DNA from: an uncultured bacterium
Lineage (GTDB): Bacteria > Planctomycetota > UBA1135 > GCA-002748355
Reading direction: 5' to 3'
Length of the DNA: 35,047 nt
NCBI GenBank assembly: GCA_937858895.1
Contig: CALLZN010000282.1
Span: 1-35,047 of the forward strand
A program made the translations under genes and the position numbers. Below the pieces are notes generated by a model. It did not search any database. It had not been told where the DNA came from and saw only the letters and a list, made by a program, of their open reading frames with translations. Positions 22,933-31,448 of this stretch are shown here, piece after piece. Within the stretch, counting starts at the first letter, position 1; each line of letters opens with the position of its first letter.

Positions 22933-23625
22933 TCATGGGCCGTAGCGCAAGGAAAGAACCTCGCTGCCTTCGGGACCGACGCGCAGGATGAACAAGTGGT
23001 CGTAGTCGTCGTCGCTGATCGTCGGAACCGACGCTGCGCCGAGCGCCTTCAACAAGGCCGGCACCGTGTTCGAGTGACCACAGACCACGACGCATGAGCC
23101 TGCGTGCTCGTTGCGCAACTTGGCGGCGAGCGCTTGCGTCTCGCGGGCGGAGACCTGCTGGAGCTCGAGACCGCGGGCGGCGCAAAGCGGCGCGACCGTC
23201 GCTTGCGTCCGCTGGTACTCGGTCGCGTAGACGGCGCTGATCTTCAGGTCCCCGAGCGCTCGATCGAGAGCGGCGGCGCGAGCCGTGCCCGAGGGCGACA
23301 GTTGAGGGTCCCTGCTGGCATCGGCCTTCTCGGCATGGCGGACGACGACGATCGTCGTCGCCGCGATCGCGCCGCGCTCGAAGGCGCGGATGCGCGCCGC
23401 GACGGACCGCGCCAACTCGTTGGGCAGCGGCACCGACAAGTTGTATTGGCGCAAGACCCAGCGACCGTCGCGCTGCACGAGGACGCCCGAGCCGCGACAC
23501 TCACCGTAGGCTGCGTTGTCGAGCAGCTCGTCGAAGAGGGCGAAGCGACCCTCGGCATCGACGTCGATGTGACGCTGCACCGGCACGTAGGTCCAAGCAG
23601 ACTCACGCTCGAAGTAGCGCTGCAT
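22933..23625 (-). CDS. Histidine phosphatase domain protein, C-terminal part of an interrupted gene
   Basis: The frame gives 230 aa from an ATG at 23625. Residues 1-75 are the second half of an NTF2/SnoaL-like domain (WTYVPVQRHIDV, FDELLDNAAYGECRGSGVLV, YNLSVPLPNEL). From about 90 on it is a histidine phosphatase: VVRHAEK with the R96-H97 pair, LSPSGTARA, YATEYQRTQAT and CGHSNTVP. The first half of the NTF2-like domain is encoded just upstream in another frame (23687-24370). Codons between 23626 and 23703 continue the domain in this frame (ADAIFLGTDGGERW) but contain no start codon. This is therefore the downstream part of one gene, and the ATG at 23625 is only an internal methionine codon. 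Confidence 0.85.
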   Translation of the reverse strand: MQRYFERESAWTYVPVQRHIDVDAEGRFALFDELLDNAAYGECRGSGVLVQRDGRWVLRQYNLSVPLPNELARSVAARIRAFERGAIAATTIVVVRHAEKADASRDPQLSPSGTARAAALDRALGDLKISAVYATEYQRTQATVAPLCAARGLELQQVSARETQALAAKLRNEHAGSCVVVCGHSNTVPALLKALGAASVPTISDDDYDHLFILRVGPEGSEVLSLRYGP

Positions 23626-23679
23626 GGCTGTTCGGAACTCGCTGCCCGTCCAGCGCTCGCCGCCGTCGGTGCCGAGGAA

Positions 23680-23737
23680 GATGGCGTCAGCGGGCGGCGG
23701 CGGTCACGGCCTCGATCTTGGCGATGGCGTCAGCGGG
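23680..23737 (-). repeat. 15-bp direct repeats flanking a 43-bp interruption
   Basis: On the minus strand CCCGCTGACGCCATC occurs at 23737-23723 and again at 23694-23680, 43 bp apart. The first copy reads PADAI in the upstream frame; the second reads ADAI in the downstream frame and contains the TGA that ends the upstream frame. Removing one repeat plus the 28 bp between joins the two frames without a gap. Confidence 0.92.
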
Positions 23738-24370
23738 TAGCCGCGCGAAATAGCGCTCTTCGTCGCCGTTCGCTGCCGCGTCGTGGAAGTCGTCCAAGGC
23801 CGCTGCCACCGCTCCGGCGTCGCCGCGCAGCGCGCGTTCGCCATGCAAGCGCATGAAAAAGTCCACGAACTCGCGCGGCGTCGCCTGGCGAAGCGCTTGG
23901 CAGCGGCGCCTCGGCAGTCGCGGCAGATCCACCGCGCTTGCATCGCCTTTGTGGTAGAGCGTCAGCGTCTGGAACTGCTCACGGTGTCGGCGCACGAGGT
24001 CCGTGCCACTCGCGTCTTCGACCAGCGCGTGGATGCCGCCTTGGTCGATGCGCAGACAGCGACGCAGCCGCGCGAAGAGCGCTGCGAGGTCGATGGACGC
24101 CGCCGGTGCCTCGAGCGTCGCGACGGCGAAGCCGCTCTTCGCGAGGAGTTCTTCGATCGCGCGCGCCGGCGTTGCCTTGGTGTCCGCCGCCGCGACGCCG
24201 ACGACGCGCAGGATCAGCGGCACCGCCACGTCGACTCGGTGGCCGACTGGGACTTGCAAGCTGCAGCGAAGCGTCGGCGCGGCTTCGAGCGTCAGTGACT
24301 CTGCGGCTGGCAAGTCCTGGGCAGCGGCCAGCCCGGACACGACGAAGCAAAAGAAGGTGAGTCGAAGCAT
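23687..24370 (-). CDS. Exported protein with start of NTF2-like domain, N-terminal part of an interrupted gene
   Basis: This encodes 227 aa. Residues 1-18 are a signal peptide (cleavage near LAAAQ). Residues 25-170 are a region I do not recognise, containing LILRVVGVAA and FVDFFMRLHG. Residues 190-213 (LDDFHDAAANGDEERYFARLPADAI) are the opening helix and turn of an NTF2/SnoaL-like domain. The last 11 residues (AKIEAVTAAAR) do not fit that domain and come from the 43-bp insert. Read without the insert, the gene would run 24370-22933 and encode about 464 aa: signal peptide, unknown region, NTF2-like domain, histidine phosphatase. It starts 4 bp after the DUF1501 gene, so it is probably in that operon. 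Confidence 0.8.
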   Translation of the reverse strand: MLRLTFFCFVVSGLAAAQDLPAAESLTLEAAPTLRCSLQVPVGHRVDVAVPLILRVVGVAAADTKATPARAIEELLAKSGFAVATLEAPAASIDLAALFARLRRCLRIDQGGIHALVEDASGTDLVRRHREQFQTLTLYHKGDASAVDLPRLPRRRCQALRQATPREFVDFFMRLHGERALRGDAGAVAAALDDFHDAAANGDEERYFARLPADAIAKIEAVTAAAR

Positions 24371-24374
24371 GCGC

Positions 24375-25841
24375 TCAGGCCAGGATGCCTTGGACGACCT
24401 TGCCTGCGATGTCCGTCAAGCGGTAGCGCCGACCTTGGAAGCGATACGTCAAGCGCTCGTGGTCGATGCCGCAGAGCTGCATCATCGTCGCGTGCAAGTC
24501 ATGGACGTGCACCGGGTCGGTCGCGACGTTGTAGCCGAAGTCGTCACTGCTGCCGTAGTCGATGCCTGGCCGCACGCCGCCGCCAGCCAAGAACATCGTG
24601 AAGCAGCGCGGATGGGGGTCGCGGCCGTAGGTCTCGACGTTGTAGGCGCCCTGACAGTACGCCGTGCGCCCGAACTCACCGCCCCAGACGACCAAGGTGT
24701 CGTCGAGGAGGCCGCGGCGCTCGAGGTCTTGGATCAACGCCGCCTGCGCGCGGTCGACGGCCTTCGCCTGGAGACGAATCTCAGCCGGCAAGTTGCCGTG
24801 CGCGTCCCAGCCTCGCTGATAAAGCTGAATGAAGCGAACATCGCGCTCGGCCAGTCGTCGCGCGAGCAAGCAGTTGGCCGCGAAGCTGCCGGGTTTCTGC
24901 ACTTCGGGCCCGTAGAGCTCGAGCGTCTCCTGCGACTCGCTGCTGAGGTCCGTCAACTCGGGCACCGACATCTGCATGCGGAAGGCCATCTCGGCCTGGG
25001 TGATGCGGGTCCGCACTTCGTCGTCGAGGCTGCGCTCGTATTCGAGCTCGTTCAGGGCCGTGACCGCATCGAGCATGCGGCGGCGGTCGCCGCGGCGCAT
25101 GCCCTTGGGGTCGTCGAGGAAGAGCACGGGGTCCTTGCCGCTGCGCAAGCGCACGCCTTGGTGTTCGCTCGGCAAGAAGCCGCTGCCCCAGAGCCGCGCC
25201 GACAGCGCTTGCATGTTGCCGTAACCCTGCGAGATGAGCACGACGAAGGCCGGCAAGTCGCTGTTGCTGCTCCCGAGACCGTAGCTGAGCCAGGAGCCGA
25301 TCGCCGGCCGCCCCGGGATCTGACTCCCGGTCTGCAAGAAGGTCACGCCGGGCTCGTGGTTGATCGCCTCGGTGTGCATCGAGCGGATGATGCAGAGCTT
25401 CTTGGCGATGGCCGCCGTGTGGGGGAAGAGCTCACTGATCCAAGTGCCGCCGCTCTCATTGTCATAGCGATCGAAGCGGAAGCGCGAGGGCACGAGCGGC
25501 AGCTTGCTCTGCCCGCTCGTCATGCCGGTGATGCGCTGGCCCTGCCAGATCTCGGGCATGTCGCGCAGGTCCTTGCCGGCGAGCTCGACCAGCTTGGGCT
25601 TGTAGTCGAAGAGATCGAGCTGCGAAGGCCCGCCCATCTGGTGCAGGTAGATGATGCGCTTGCACTTCGGCGCGAAGTGCGGCACGTCGGGTCGCGCCCC
25701 GTCGTCGCGCGAGCTCGCGAGTGCTGTCCTGTCGAGCTGGGTCAGCGCCGCGACACCGAGGCCAGCCGAGATCGAGCCGCTCGCGCGCCCAAAGAACTGG
25801 CGACGAGTGAAGAGGCGGAGTCGTTCTTCGATGGGGTCCAT
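24375..25841 (-). CDS. DUF1501 family exported protein
   Basis: From the ATG at 25841 this gives 488 aa; a TTG at 25850 that overlaps the upstream stop is an alternative. The N-terminus has FTRRQFFGRASG, a twin-arginine-like export signal, then a hydrophobic stretch. IIYLHQMGGPSQLDLFDYKP is the hallmark opening of DUF1501 proteins, followed by SELFPHTAAIAKKLCIIRSMH. The C-terminal half carries WGGEFGRTAYCQG, FTMFLAGGGVRPG and VHDLHATMMQLCGIDH. The fold is sulfatase/alkaline-phosphatase-like. These genes usually follow a PSD1 gene in planctomycetes, as here. Their function is unproven; a role with exported sugar-polymer degradation is often suggested. Confidence 0.95.
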   Translation of the reverse strand: MDPIEERLRLFTRRQFFGRASGSISAGLGVAALTQLDRTALASSRDDGARPDVPHFAPKCKRIIYLHQMGGPSQLDLFDYKPKLVELAGKDLRDMPEIWQGQRITGMTSGQSKLPLVPSRFRFDRYDNESGGTWISELFPHTAAIAKKLCIIRSMHTEAINHEPGVTFLQTGSQIPGRPAIGSWLSYGLGSSNSDLPAFVVLISQGYGNMQALSARLWGSGFLPSEHQGVRLRSGKDPVLFLDDPKGMRRGDRRRMLDAVTALNELEYERSLDDEVRTRITQAEMAFRMQMSVPELTDLSSESQETLELYGPEVQKPGSFAANCLLARRLAERDVRFIQLYQRGWDAHGNLPAEIRLQAKAVDRAQAALIQDLERRGLLDDTLVVWGGEFGRTAYCQGAYNVETYGRDPHPRCFTMFLAGGGVRPGIDYGSSDDFGYNVATDPVHVHDLHATMMQLCGIDHERLTYRFQGRRYRLTDIAGKVVQGILA

Positions 25842-25846
25842 GCTGT

Positions 25847-28800
25847 TCAATCGCGGACGATGGTCTCGTCGAGGCTCAGGATCGTGTTGGCGAGGAGCAT
25901 CCAGGCGGCGAGCTCGGAATGGTCGAGGCTGCCGTCTTGGATGCGAGGGTCTTGGGGCGCTTCGCCGATCGCGAGCAGCGCGTCGGCGTCGGTGGGGCTC
26001 GCTCGATAGCGCTCCCGGAAGGAGGCGAGCGCGTCGCTGAGGATGCCTTGCTCGCGTGCAGTTACATGTCGGCCCGTGCAGCGCAAGAAGATGCGGTCTA
26101 TGCGCGCCGCGTCCTCGTCGCCGCCTTGCGGCAGGACCTCGTTGCAGGTTCGCTGGGCGAGCACGCGCGCCGCCTCGAGGAACTGCTCGTCGTTCCAGAG
26201 CACGAGGGCCTGCAGCGGCGTGTTCGTGACGCTGCGACGCACGACGCAGTACTCACGCGTCGGCGCGTCGAAGGTGGCCATCTGCGGGTTCGGGCTCGTG
26301 CGCTTCCAGAAGGTGTAGAGGCTGCGGCGGTAGAGATTGTTGCCCATATCGCGCTCGAAGATGCGCGTGTTCGAGCTCGCGCCGATCGAGAGCTCGCGCC
26401 AAAGCCCCGGCGGTTGGTAGGGCCGCACGGGCGCGCCGAAGGGTTGGTCGTGCAAGAGTCCGCTCGTGAAGAGCGCGAGGTCGCGGATGAGTTCGCCGGC
26501 CAGGCGTTGGCGGGGGAAGCGCGCAAGCAGCTCGTTCTTCGGATCGCGCTCGAGGGCGGTCCCGGTCGGCCGCGCCGAGCGGCGGTAGACCTCGCTCGTC
26601 ACGATGAGGCGCAGGAGGGCACGGCCGTCCCAGTCCCGCGCGAAGCGCGCTGCGAGCCAGTCGAGCAGCTCGGGATGAGAAGGCCACGCCGCCTGCATGC
26701 CGAAGTTCTCGCTGGTCGCGACGAGTCCGGCGCCAAAGATCATTTGCCAGAGGCGGTTGACGTGGACGCGGGCCGTGAGCGGGTTTTCTTTGCTCACGAG
26801 CCACTTGGCGAAGCCGAGGCGGTTCTTCGGCGCGTCGCTTGGCAGTGCCCCGCCCAAGAAGAGCGGTGGGCGTCGCTCGACGGGCCGCGCCTTGTCGGCG
26901 CCTTCGTAGTGGCCGCGCGTGAGGACGTAGGTCGGCACCGGTGCTGCGAGTTCTTGCATGACGAGGACGGGGACGGCCTCGCCCTCGAGCTTCGTGAGTG
27001 CTTGTTGGCTCGCGACGAGCTCGGCGTCGAGGGCCGCGAAGGTCGGCGACGTCGTGCTTGCCCATTCGCGGGCGTAGCGTTCGTTCGTCGTCGCGTCGCG
27101 GTCGGTGCTCGGCACGAGGGCGATCGGCGCGTAGCGGCCGCGTGCGTTTGCACCAGGCAGGACCTCGATGCGGCCATAGAAGCCGCCGGGCCCAGCGTCG
27201 TTGACGACCTTGACGACGACGGCGTGGCGGCCGGCGGGCACATCGAACTCTAGGCGGTCCTGGTCCTTGGCCGCGCCGCGGAAGACGCGCTGCGCGAGCA
27301 CTTCCTTGCCATCGACGTAGACGCGGACCGCGTCGTCGCTACCGAGGTAGAGGGCGACACGTGCCGGGTTCGGCGTGCGCAGCTCACGCGCGAAGTAGAA
27401 GGCGCTCGTCGTCGCGGTGAACGGATATACGGCGTCGGCTTCGAGCTTTGCGTCGTAGCGCCAGGCTTGCTTCTTGCCCTTGCCCGCATCAAAGCTCGCC
27501 TTGGTGTCGACGTGGTCGACGGCCTCGGGGCCATAAGCGGTCGCGTAGGCCTCGTCGAAGTTCGCGGCCTTGAAGGGGCCAGCCGCGAACCAAGCGCTAT
27601 GGCGCAGCGGCAGCGCTTCGACCACCGTCTCACGAGCCCGACCGAAGGTCACGCGCGTGCGCCCGGCGAGATGCTGGCCATAGCGGCTCTCGTAGTGGAC
27701 GTGCAGCGTGAGCCGGCTCCCGCCTTCGAAACCGAAGGGCCGACTCGCGACGAGGACGGCCGTGCGGCGCGCCTTGTCCTGGTGTCCGGCCAGGGCCCAG
27801 CCCTCGCTCCGCTTCGCCCACGCAGGATCATCGAGAGTGTTGAGGATGTCGAAGTCTTCGTTCTGCTGCTCGTGGTCGGCCCAAGCAAAGGCGAGCGGTA
27901 CGAACTCGCGCCGCGTTGGATCGGCGAGCGACTCGACCTCGAGGCGGAAGCGGGACACCACGGCGTTGCCGTGGCTGACCGTGCCGAGGCTCTTGCCGGG
28001 CAGACGCTCGTCGGGGAGGGCCTCGAAGCGCACGAGGCGCAGACCGGTTTCGCGGGTCTCCAGCTGGAAGCGCTGCACGTCTTTCTCGGGCACGCGCGCC
28101 GCAGCGCTCGCATCGAAGAACCAAGACTCGTCGTCCTGGCGCGTGAAGTGGACGCCTTGCTCGCTCGTGAGCGTCATCGACGCGCGCTCGAGCCAAGCTA
28201 TGCCGTGGCGCTGCACCAAGTCCGCTTCGTGACGCTCACGCTCGGCGACGAAGCCCGGTTCGGCCTCGCGGAGCGCCTGCTGCGCATGGGCGACGCGTTG
28301 CTTTGCCGTGTCGATGCGCGCGGCCAAGTCATCCGGATAGAAGGACAAGCGCGCCGGGTAGGCGCGCGCTTGCTCGTTGTTGTTCGGGTAGACGCCACGC
28401 TCGTCGACGCTGTTGAAGATGGCGTAGATCGAGTAGTAGTCCTCTTGGGTCAGCGGATCGTACTTGTGGTCGTGACAACGCGCACAAGTCAGCGTGAGCC
28501 CCAAGAAGGTCGTCGCGATGGTCTCGATGCGATCACAGACGGCCTCGACCTTGTACTCGGCGTCGAGGGCGCCACCTTCGTCATTGATGTTGTGCATGCG
28601 CGCGAAGGCCGTCGCGATGCGTTGGTCGGTCGTCGGCGCGTCGAGCAAGTCACCGGCGATCTGCTCGGTGACGAAGCGGTCGTAGGGCAGGTTCTTCTCG
28701 AAGGCGCGAATGACCCAGTCGCGGTAAGGCCACGACGTCCGGATGTTGTCGTGGTGAAAGCCGTTGGTGTCGGCGTAGCGCGCCGCGTCGAGCCACATGA

Positions 28801-29545
28801 GCGCCATGCGCTCGCCGTGCTGGCGACTCTCGAGCAGGCGGTCGACGTGGCCTTCGTAGGCGGCGTCGCTCGGGTCAGCCAAGAAGGCATCGACCTCTTC
28901 GGGCGTCGGCGGTAGACCCGTGAGATCGAGGTGGACGCGGCGCAGCAAGGTTGCCGGGTCGGCGCTCGCCGCGGCCTCGATGCCCGCGCGGTCGAGCTTG
29001 TCTTGCACGAAGGCGTCGACCTCGTTGCGCACGCGCGCGCCGGCGCTCGTCGCTGGCACGGCGGGCGCGACGACCGGCACGAAGGCCCAGTCCTCTTCGA
29101 AGGGAGCGCCTTCGTCGATCCAGCGGCGCAGCAAGGCGCGCTCTTCGCTGTTCAAGCTGAGGCCCGACGAGGGCGGCGGCATGACGAGCTTCTTGTCGTC
29201 GCTCTCGATGCGACGGATGAGCTCGGAGGCGGCGGCGTTGCCCGGCACGACCGGGCGACGACCCTCGCGCTCGTCGACTTGGCCGCTGCGAGTGTCGAGG
29301 CGGAGCTCGGCTTTGCGGGCCATCGCGTCGAAGCCGTGGCATTGAAAGCAGCGATCCGACAGGAGCGGCCGGATGTCACGATTGAAGTCGATCGTGGACT
29401 GCGCTGGGACATTTCTCGGACCTTGACCGAGCGCGCTTGGCGCCAGCGCGACGGCCGTAGCCGTTACGACAAGGGCCGGCACAAGGGCCGGCACAAGGGC
29501 CGGCACAAGGGCAGAAAGGGAGAGAGCGAGTTGGTGGAGTGACAA
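25847..29545 (-). CDS. PSCyt1/PSCyt2/PSD1 (DUF1549-DUF1553) exported cytochrome-type protein
   Basis: From a TTG at 29545 this gives 1232 aa. The frame is open upstream to 29977 but that part overlaps the rsmJ end and reads Arg/Ser-rich noise. The TTG start yields a good signal peptide ending ALGQ, with an ALVPALVPALVP repeat in its core. PSCyt1 has the heme motif CFQCH at residues 66-70. PSCyt2 has PPTPEEVDAFLADPSDAAYE and the CARCHDHKYDP block. A PA14-like insert (LYLGSDDAVRVYVDGKEV) lies in the middle. PSD1 starts near RVHVNRLWQMIFGAGLV and ends with VLWNDEQFLEAARVLA. The gene ends 5 bp before the DUF1501 ATG. Physiological function is not known. Confidence 0.93.
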   Translation of the reverse strand: MSLHQLALSLSALVPALVPALVPALVVTATAVALAPSALGQGPRNVPAQSTIDFNRDIRPLLSDRCFQCHGFDAMARKAELRLDTRSGQVDEREGRRPVVPGNAAASELIRRIESDDKKLVMPPPSSGLSLNSEERALLRRWIDEGAPFEEDWAFVPVVAPAVPATSAGARVRNEVDAFVQDKLDRAGIEAAASADPATLLRRVHLDLTGLPPTPEEVDAFLADPSDAAYEGHVDRLLESRQHGERMALMWLDAARYADTNGFHHDNIRTSWPYRDWVIRAFEKNLPYDRFVTEQIAGDLLDAPTTDQRIATAFARMHNINDEGGALDAEYKVEAVCDRIETIATTFLGLTLTCARCHDHKYDPLTQEDYYSIYAIFNSVDERGVYPNNNEQARAYPARLSFYPDDLAARIDTAKQRVAHAQQALREAEPGFVAERERHEADLVQRHGIAWLERASMTLTSEQGVHFTRQDDESWFFDASAAARVPEKDVQRFQLETRETGLRLVRFEALPDERLPGKSLGTVSHGNAVVSRFRLEVESLADPTRREFVPLAFAWADHEQQNEDFDILNTLDDPAWAKRSEGWALAGHQDKARRTAVLVASRPFGFEGGSRLTLHVHYESRYGQHLAGRTRVTFGRARETVVEALPLRHSAWFAAGPFKAANFDEAYATAYGPEAVDHVDTKASFDAGKGKKQAWRYDAKLEADAVYPFTATTSAFYFARELRTPNPARVALYLGSDDAVRVYVDGKEVLAQRVFRGAAKDQDRLEFDVPAGRHAVVVKVVNDAGPGGFYGRIEVLPGANARGRYAPIALVPSTDRDATTNERYAREWASTTSPTFAALDAELVASQQALTKLEGEAVPVLVMQELAAPVPTYVLTRGHYEGADKARPVERRPPLFLGGALPSDAPKNRLGFAKWLVSKENPLTARVHVNRLWQMIFGAGLVATSENFGMQAAWPSHPELLDWLAARFARDWDGRALLRLIVTSEVYRRSARPTGTALERDPKNELLARFPRQRLAGELIRDLALFTSGLLHDQPFGAPVRPYQPPGLWRELSIGASSNTRIFERDMGNNLYRRSLYTFWKRTSPNPQMATFDAPTREYCVVRRSVTNTPLQALVLWNDEQFLEAARVLAQRTCNEVLPQGGDEDAARIDRIFLRCTGRHVTAREQGILSDALASFRERYRASPTDADALLAIGEAPQDPRIQDGSLDHSELAAWMLLANTILSLDETIVRD
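29471..29512 (-). repeat. 12-bp tandem repeat, 3.5 copies, inside the PSD1 signal peptide
   Basis: On the plus strand AAGGGCCGGCAC is repeated exactly three times (29471-29506) with a half copy to 29512. On the coding strand it encodes ALVP repeats forming the hydrophobic core of the signal peptide. Copy-number change would alter its length by four residues without changing frame. Confidence 0.93.
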
Positions 29546-29618
29546 GATCGTCGTCCGAGAGGTTCGTCGAGACAGAGCGTCGAGACAGTGATAAGGATAG
29601 CGGGCGGGGCACGGGCGG

Positions 29619-30530
29619 TCAGGTCTCCGATCGCTCGCTGAGAGGAGCTTTGCCTTGCTTCGTGTAGACATCGAAGCGGCAGCTCTCGCCGATGGCGCTG
29701 CGCGTCGGCGCGATTCCGCCGACCGGGGCGGCCTTGGGGGGGCGCTTGACGACGACGCGGCGGGCGCAGGCGCGCGCGAGCTCCAGGAGCTCGATGGTAT
29801 CGTCGTCGTCGCCAGCCGCGGACGCCCCTGCCGCTGCTCCGCCGAGGAGGCAGCGCAGACCTTGCATCGAGCCCTTCGGGAGTGCCGACTTGGGTGCCGC
29901 GCCTGCGAACATTGGGTCGAGGTAGACGACGTCGGCGTCGTGTTCGTGCGCCAAGCCTTCGAGCACGTGGCGCGCATCTGCTGCCTCCAAGTGCAGACGT
30001 GCGGCGATGTCCGCGGTCCGCAGGTCTCGGCGCGCGCGTTCGATGCCGTCGTCGAGGACGGCAGCCAACAGGGGGTGGCGCTCGATCGCGATGACGAGGA
30101 AGCCGCGACTCGCCGCGATCGCGCTGTCGATGCCGAGGCCCGCAGTCGCGTCGATGAGGACGGGCCCTTCGGGCTTTGTTGTGCGGGCAGACTTGCCCTT
30201 GAGCGCTTGGACCAGGGGTTCGCGCCCGGCTTGCCCGCGCAGACGACGCAGCATCGAAGGCTCGGTCCAGTCGACGCGTAGGGGGCGTTGGCGCGGTGCA
30301 GCCGCGGTGCCGAAGCGCAGCTCGAGGCCAGCGCTCGTCATGAAGAGCCGAACTCCGTCGTCGTTCGTAGCAGCCGTCGCCTCGTGCGCGTCGTCGAGCG
30401 TGACCGTGCAGTCGAGCGTGACCGTGCAGTCGAGCAGCCTTTCGATGCGCAAGCGCGCATTGTTGGCGAGCGGCCGCAGCGCCGGGTCGTCGTAGGCGAT
30501 GACGAGGTCGTGGGGCACGACTGCCGTCAC
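29619..30530 (-). CDS. rsmJ: 16S rRNA (guanine-N2) methyltransferase RsmJ-like
   Basis: From the GTG at 30530 this gives 303 aa. This GTG overlaps the upstream M48 stop as GTGA, which decides the start; the open frame further upstream only mirrors the M48 gene. The SAM-binding motif reads VLIDATAGLGIDSAIAA, with the acidic strand end IERHPLLAAVLDDGIERA. VVYLDPMFAG followed by PKSALPKGSMQGLRCLLG is the distinctive RsmJ block, and VVKRPPKAAPVGG with SCRFDVYT closes the family pattern. RsmJ methylates G1516 of E. coli 16S rRNA; the same activity is likely here. Residues about 40-51 contain a duplicated LDCTVT caused by an 18-bp tandem repeat. It is probably translated together with the M48 gene. 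Confidence 0.88.
   Translation of the reverse strand: MTAVVPHDLVIAYDDPALRPLANNARLRIERLLDCTVTLDCTVTLDDAHEATAATNDDGVRLFMTSAGLELRFGTAAAPRQRPLRVDWTEPSMLRRLRGQAGREPLVQALKGKSARTTKPEGPVLIDATAGLGIDSAIAASRGFLVIAIERHPLLAAVLDDGIERARRDLRTADIAARLHLEAADARHVLEGLAHEHDADVVYLDPMFAGAAPKSALPKGSMQGLRCLLGGAAAGASAAGDDDDTIELLELARACARRVVVKRPPKAAPVGGIAPTRSAIGESCRFDVYTKQGKAPLSERSET
30393..30435 (-). repeat. 18-bp tandem duplication inside rsmJ
   Basis: GTCGAGCGTGACCGTGCA (plus strand) stands at 30393-30410 and 30411-30428, with 7 more matching bases to 30435. It adds a repeated six-residue LDCTVT segment in frame near the RsmJ N-terminus. Confidence 0.93.
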
Positions 30531-31315
30531 TTCGCCGTCTTGCCGGACTTTTGAAGGAGCTGCGGGATGGCCTCCTGCAAGGCCTCGGCGCGCTTCGCCG
30601 GATTCGGGTGGGTCGACATGAACTCCGGGCCCGAAGACCCGAGCGCCGCCATGCGCTTCCAAAGCTCGACGCTCTCCCAAGGGTCGTAGCCGGCGCGGAT
30701 CATGAGTTCGATGCCGTAGAGGTCGGCGTCGCTCTCGTGCCCGCGCGAGAACGGAAGCAGCACGCCGTACTGGGCGCCCATGCCGAGCGCGCTCATCAGG
30801 GTCCCGGTGGTCTCCGGGTCGCCGCCGAGCAGGACCTTGCCGGCGTCGAGCGCGCCCTTGAGGATCATGTTCGTGCTGATTCGCTGGTTGCTGTGGCGCA
30901 AGACGGCGTGGCCGATCTCGTGCGACATGACGACCGCGATGCCGTTCTCGTTCTTACAGATCGGCAGGATGCCGGTGTAGAAGGCCATCTTGCCGCCAGG
31001 CAAGCACCAAGCGTTCACGGTGTCGGGGGCGTCGAGGAGCTTGCACTCCCACTGAAACGGTGTCTCGAAGTTCTGCGCGACGTCGGCGTCGGCGTGCTTG
31101 GCGAGGGCCCGCATCACGCGCTGGATGGTCGCGAAGTCTTGGCCGCTCGTGATCTGCTTGTACTTGTTCGTTTCTTCGGGATAGGCGTCGAGGCCCATCT
31201 TGACCTCTTGCTCGGCCGACAGCAGCGTGAGGCCACAGGCCTGCATGAGGCTGGTCGCGACGCAGAGCAAGGACAGGACGACGGAGCGCGCCGTCAGTTG
31301 GATTCGCGTGGACAT
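30527..31315 (-). CDS. M48-family metalloprotease lipoprotein
   Basis: This encodes 262 aa. The N-terminus has a basic start, a hydrophobic core and the lipobox LMQAC (Cys27), so it is an exported lipoprotein. The zinc motif HEIGH is at residues 132-136 and the third ligand is E194 in ESDADLYGIELM, both standard for M48 peptidases. WCLPGGKMAFYTGIL at about 103-117 and STHPNPAKRAEAL near the end match the LoiP/YcaL/BepA-like branch, which handles misfolded or outer-membrane proteins. The stop overlaps the rsmJ start as GTGA. Upstream, a TAGAGT hexamer near 31330 could serve as its -10 element. It is divergent from the YkgJ-like gene with 133 bp between. Confidence 0.92.
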   Translation of the reverse strand: MSTRIQLTARSVVLSLLCVATSLMQACGLTLLSAEQEVKMGLDAYPEETNKYKQITSGQDFATIQRVMRALAKHADADVAQNFETPFQWECKLLDAPDTVNAWCLPGGKMAFYTGILPICKNENGIAVVMSHEIGHAVLRHSNQRISTNMILKGALDAGKVLLGGDPETTGTLMSALGMGAQYGVLLPFSRGHESDADLYGIELMIRAGYDPWESVELWKRMAALGSSGPEFMSTHPNPAKRAEALQEAIPQLLQKSGKTAK

Positions 31316-31434
31316 GGTGCGCTGACTCTACCGCGCACGTGCAGCCCTCATGGTCGAAAACGAGCGACGCGCGTCGTCGCGGGCTTCACGCTGACCACGT
31401 CGTTTTTTGGGCGTGCGCTCGGCGGGCACAGCTT

Positions 31435-31440
31435 GATAAT
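31435..31440 (+). promoter_or_regulatory. Possible -10 element before the YkgJ-like gene
   Basis: GATAAT differs from the TATAAT consensus at one base and stands 8 bp before the ATG at 31449. If used, the transcript would start at or near the ATG and be leaderless. I see no convincing -35 at the usual spacing, so this is tentative. Confidence 0.3.
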
Positions 31441-31448
31441 CGCCCGCG

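Noticed and set aside
24003..26009. 668-residue plus-strand open frame
   Set aside because: Antisense to the DUF1501 gene, whose motifs are unmistakable.
29546..29977. Upstream extension of the PSD1 frame
   Set aside because: It overlaps the end of rsmJ and has no signal peptide or motif; the TTG at 29545 gives a proper signal peptide.
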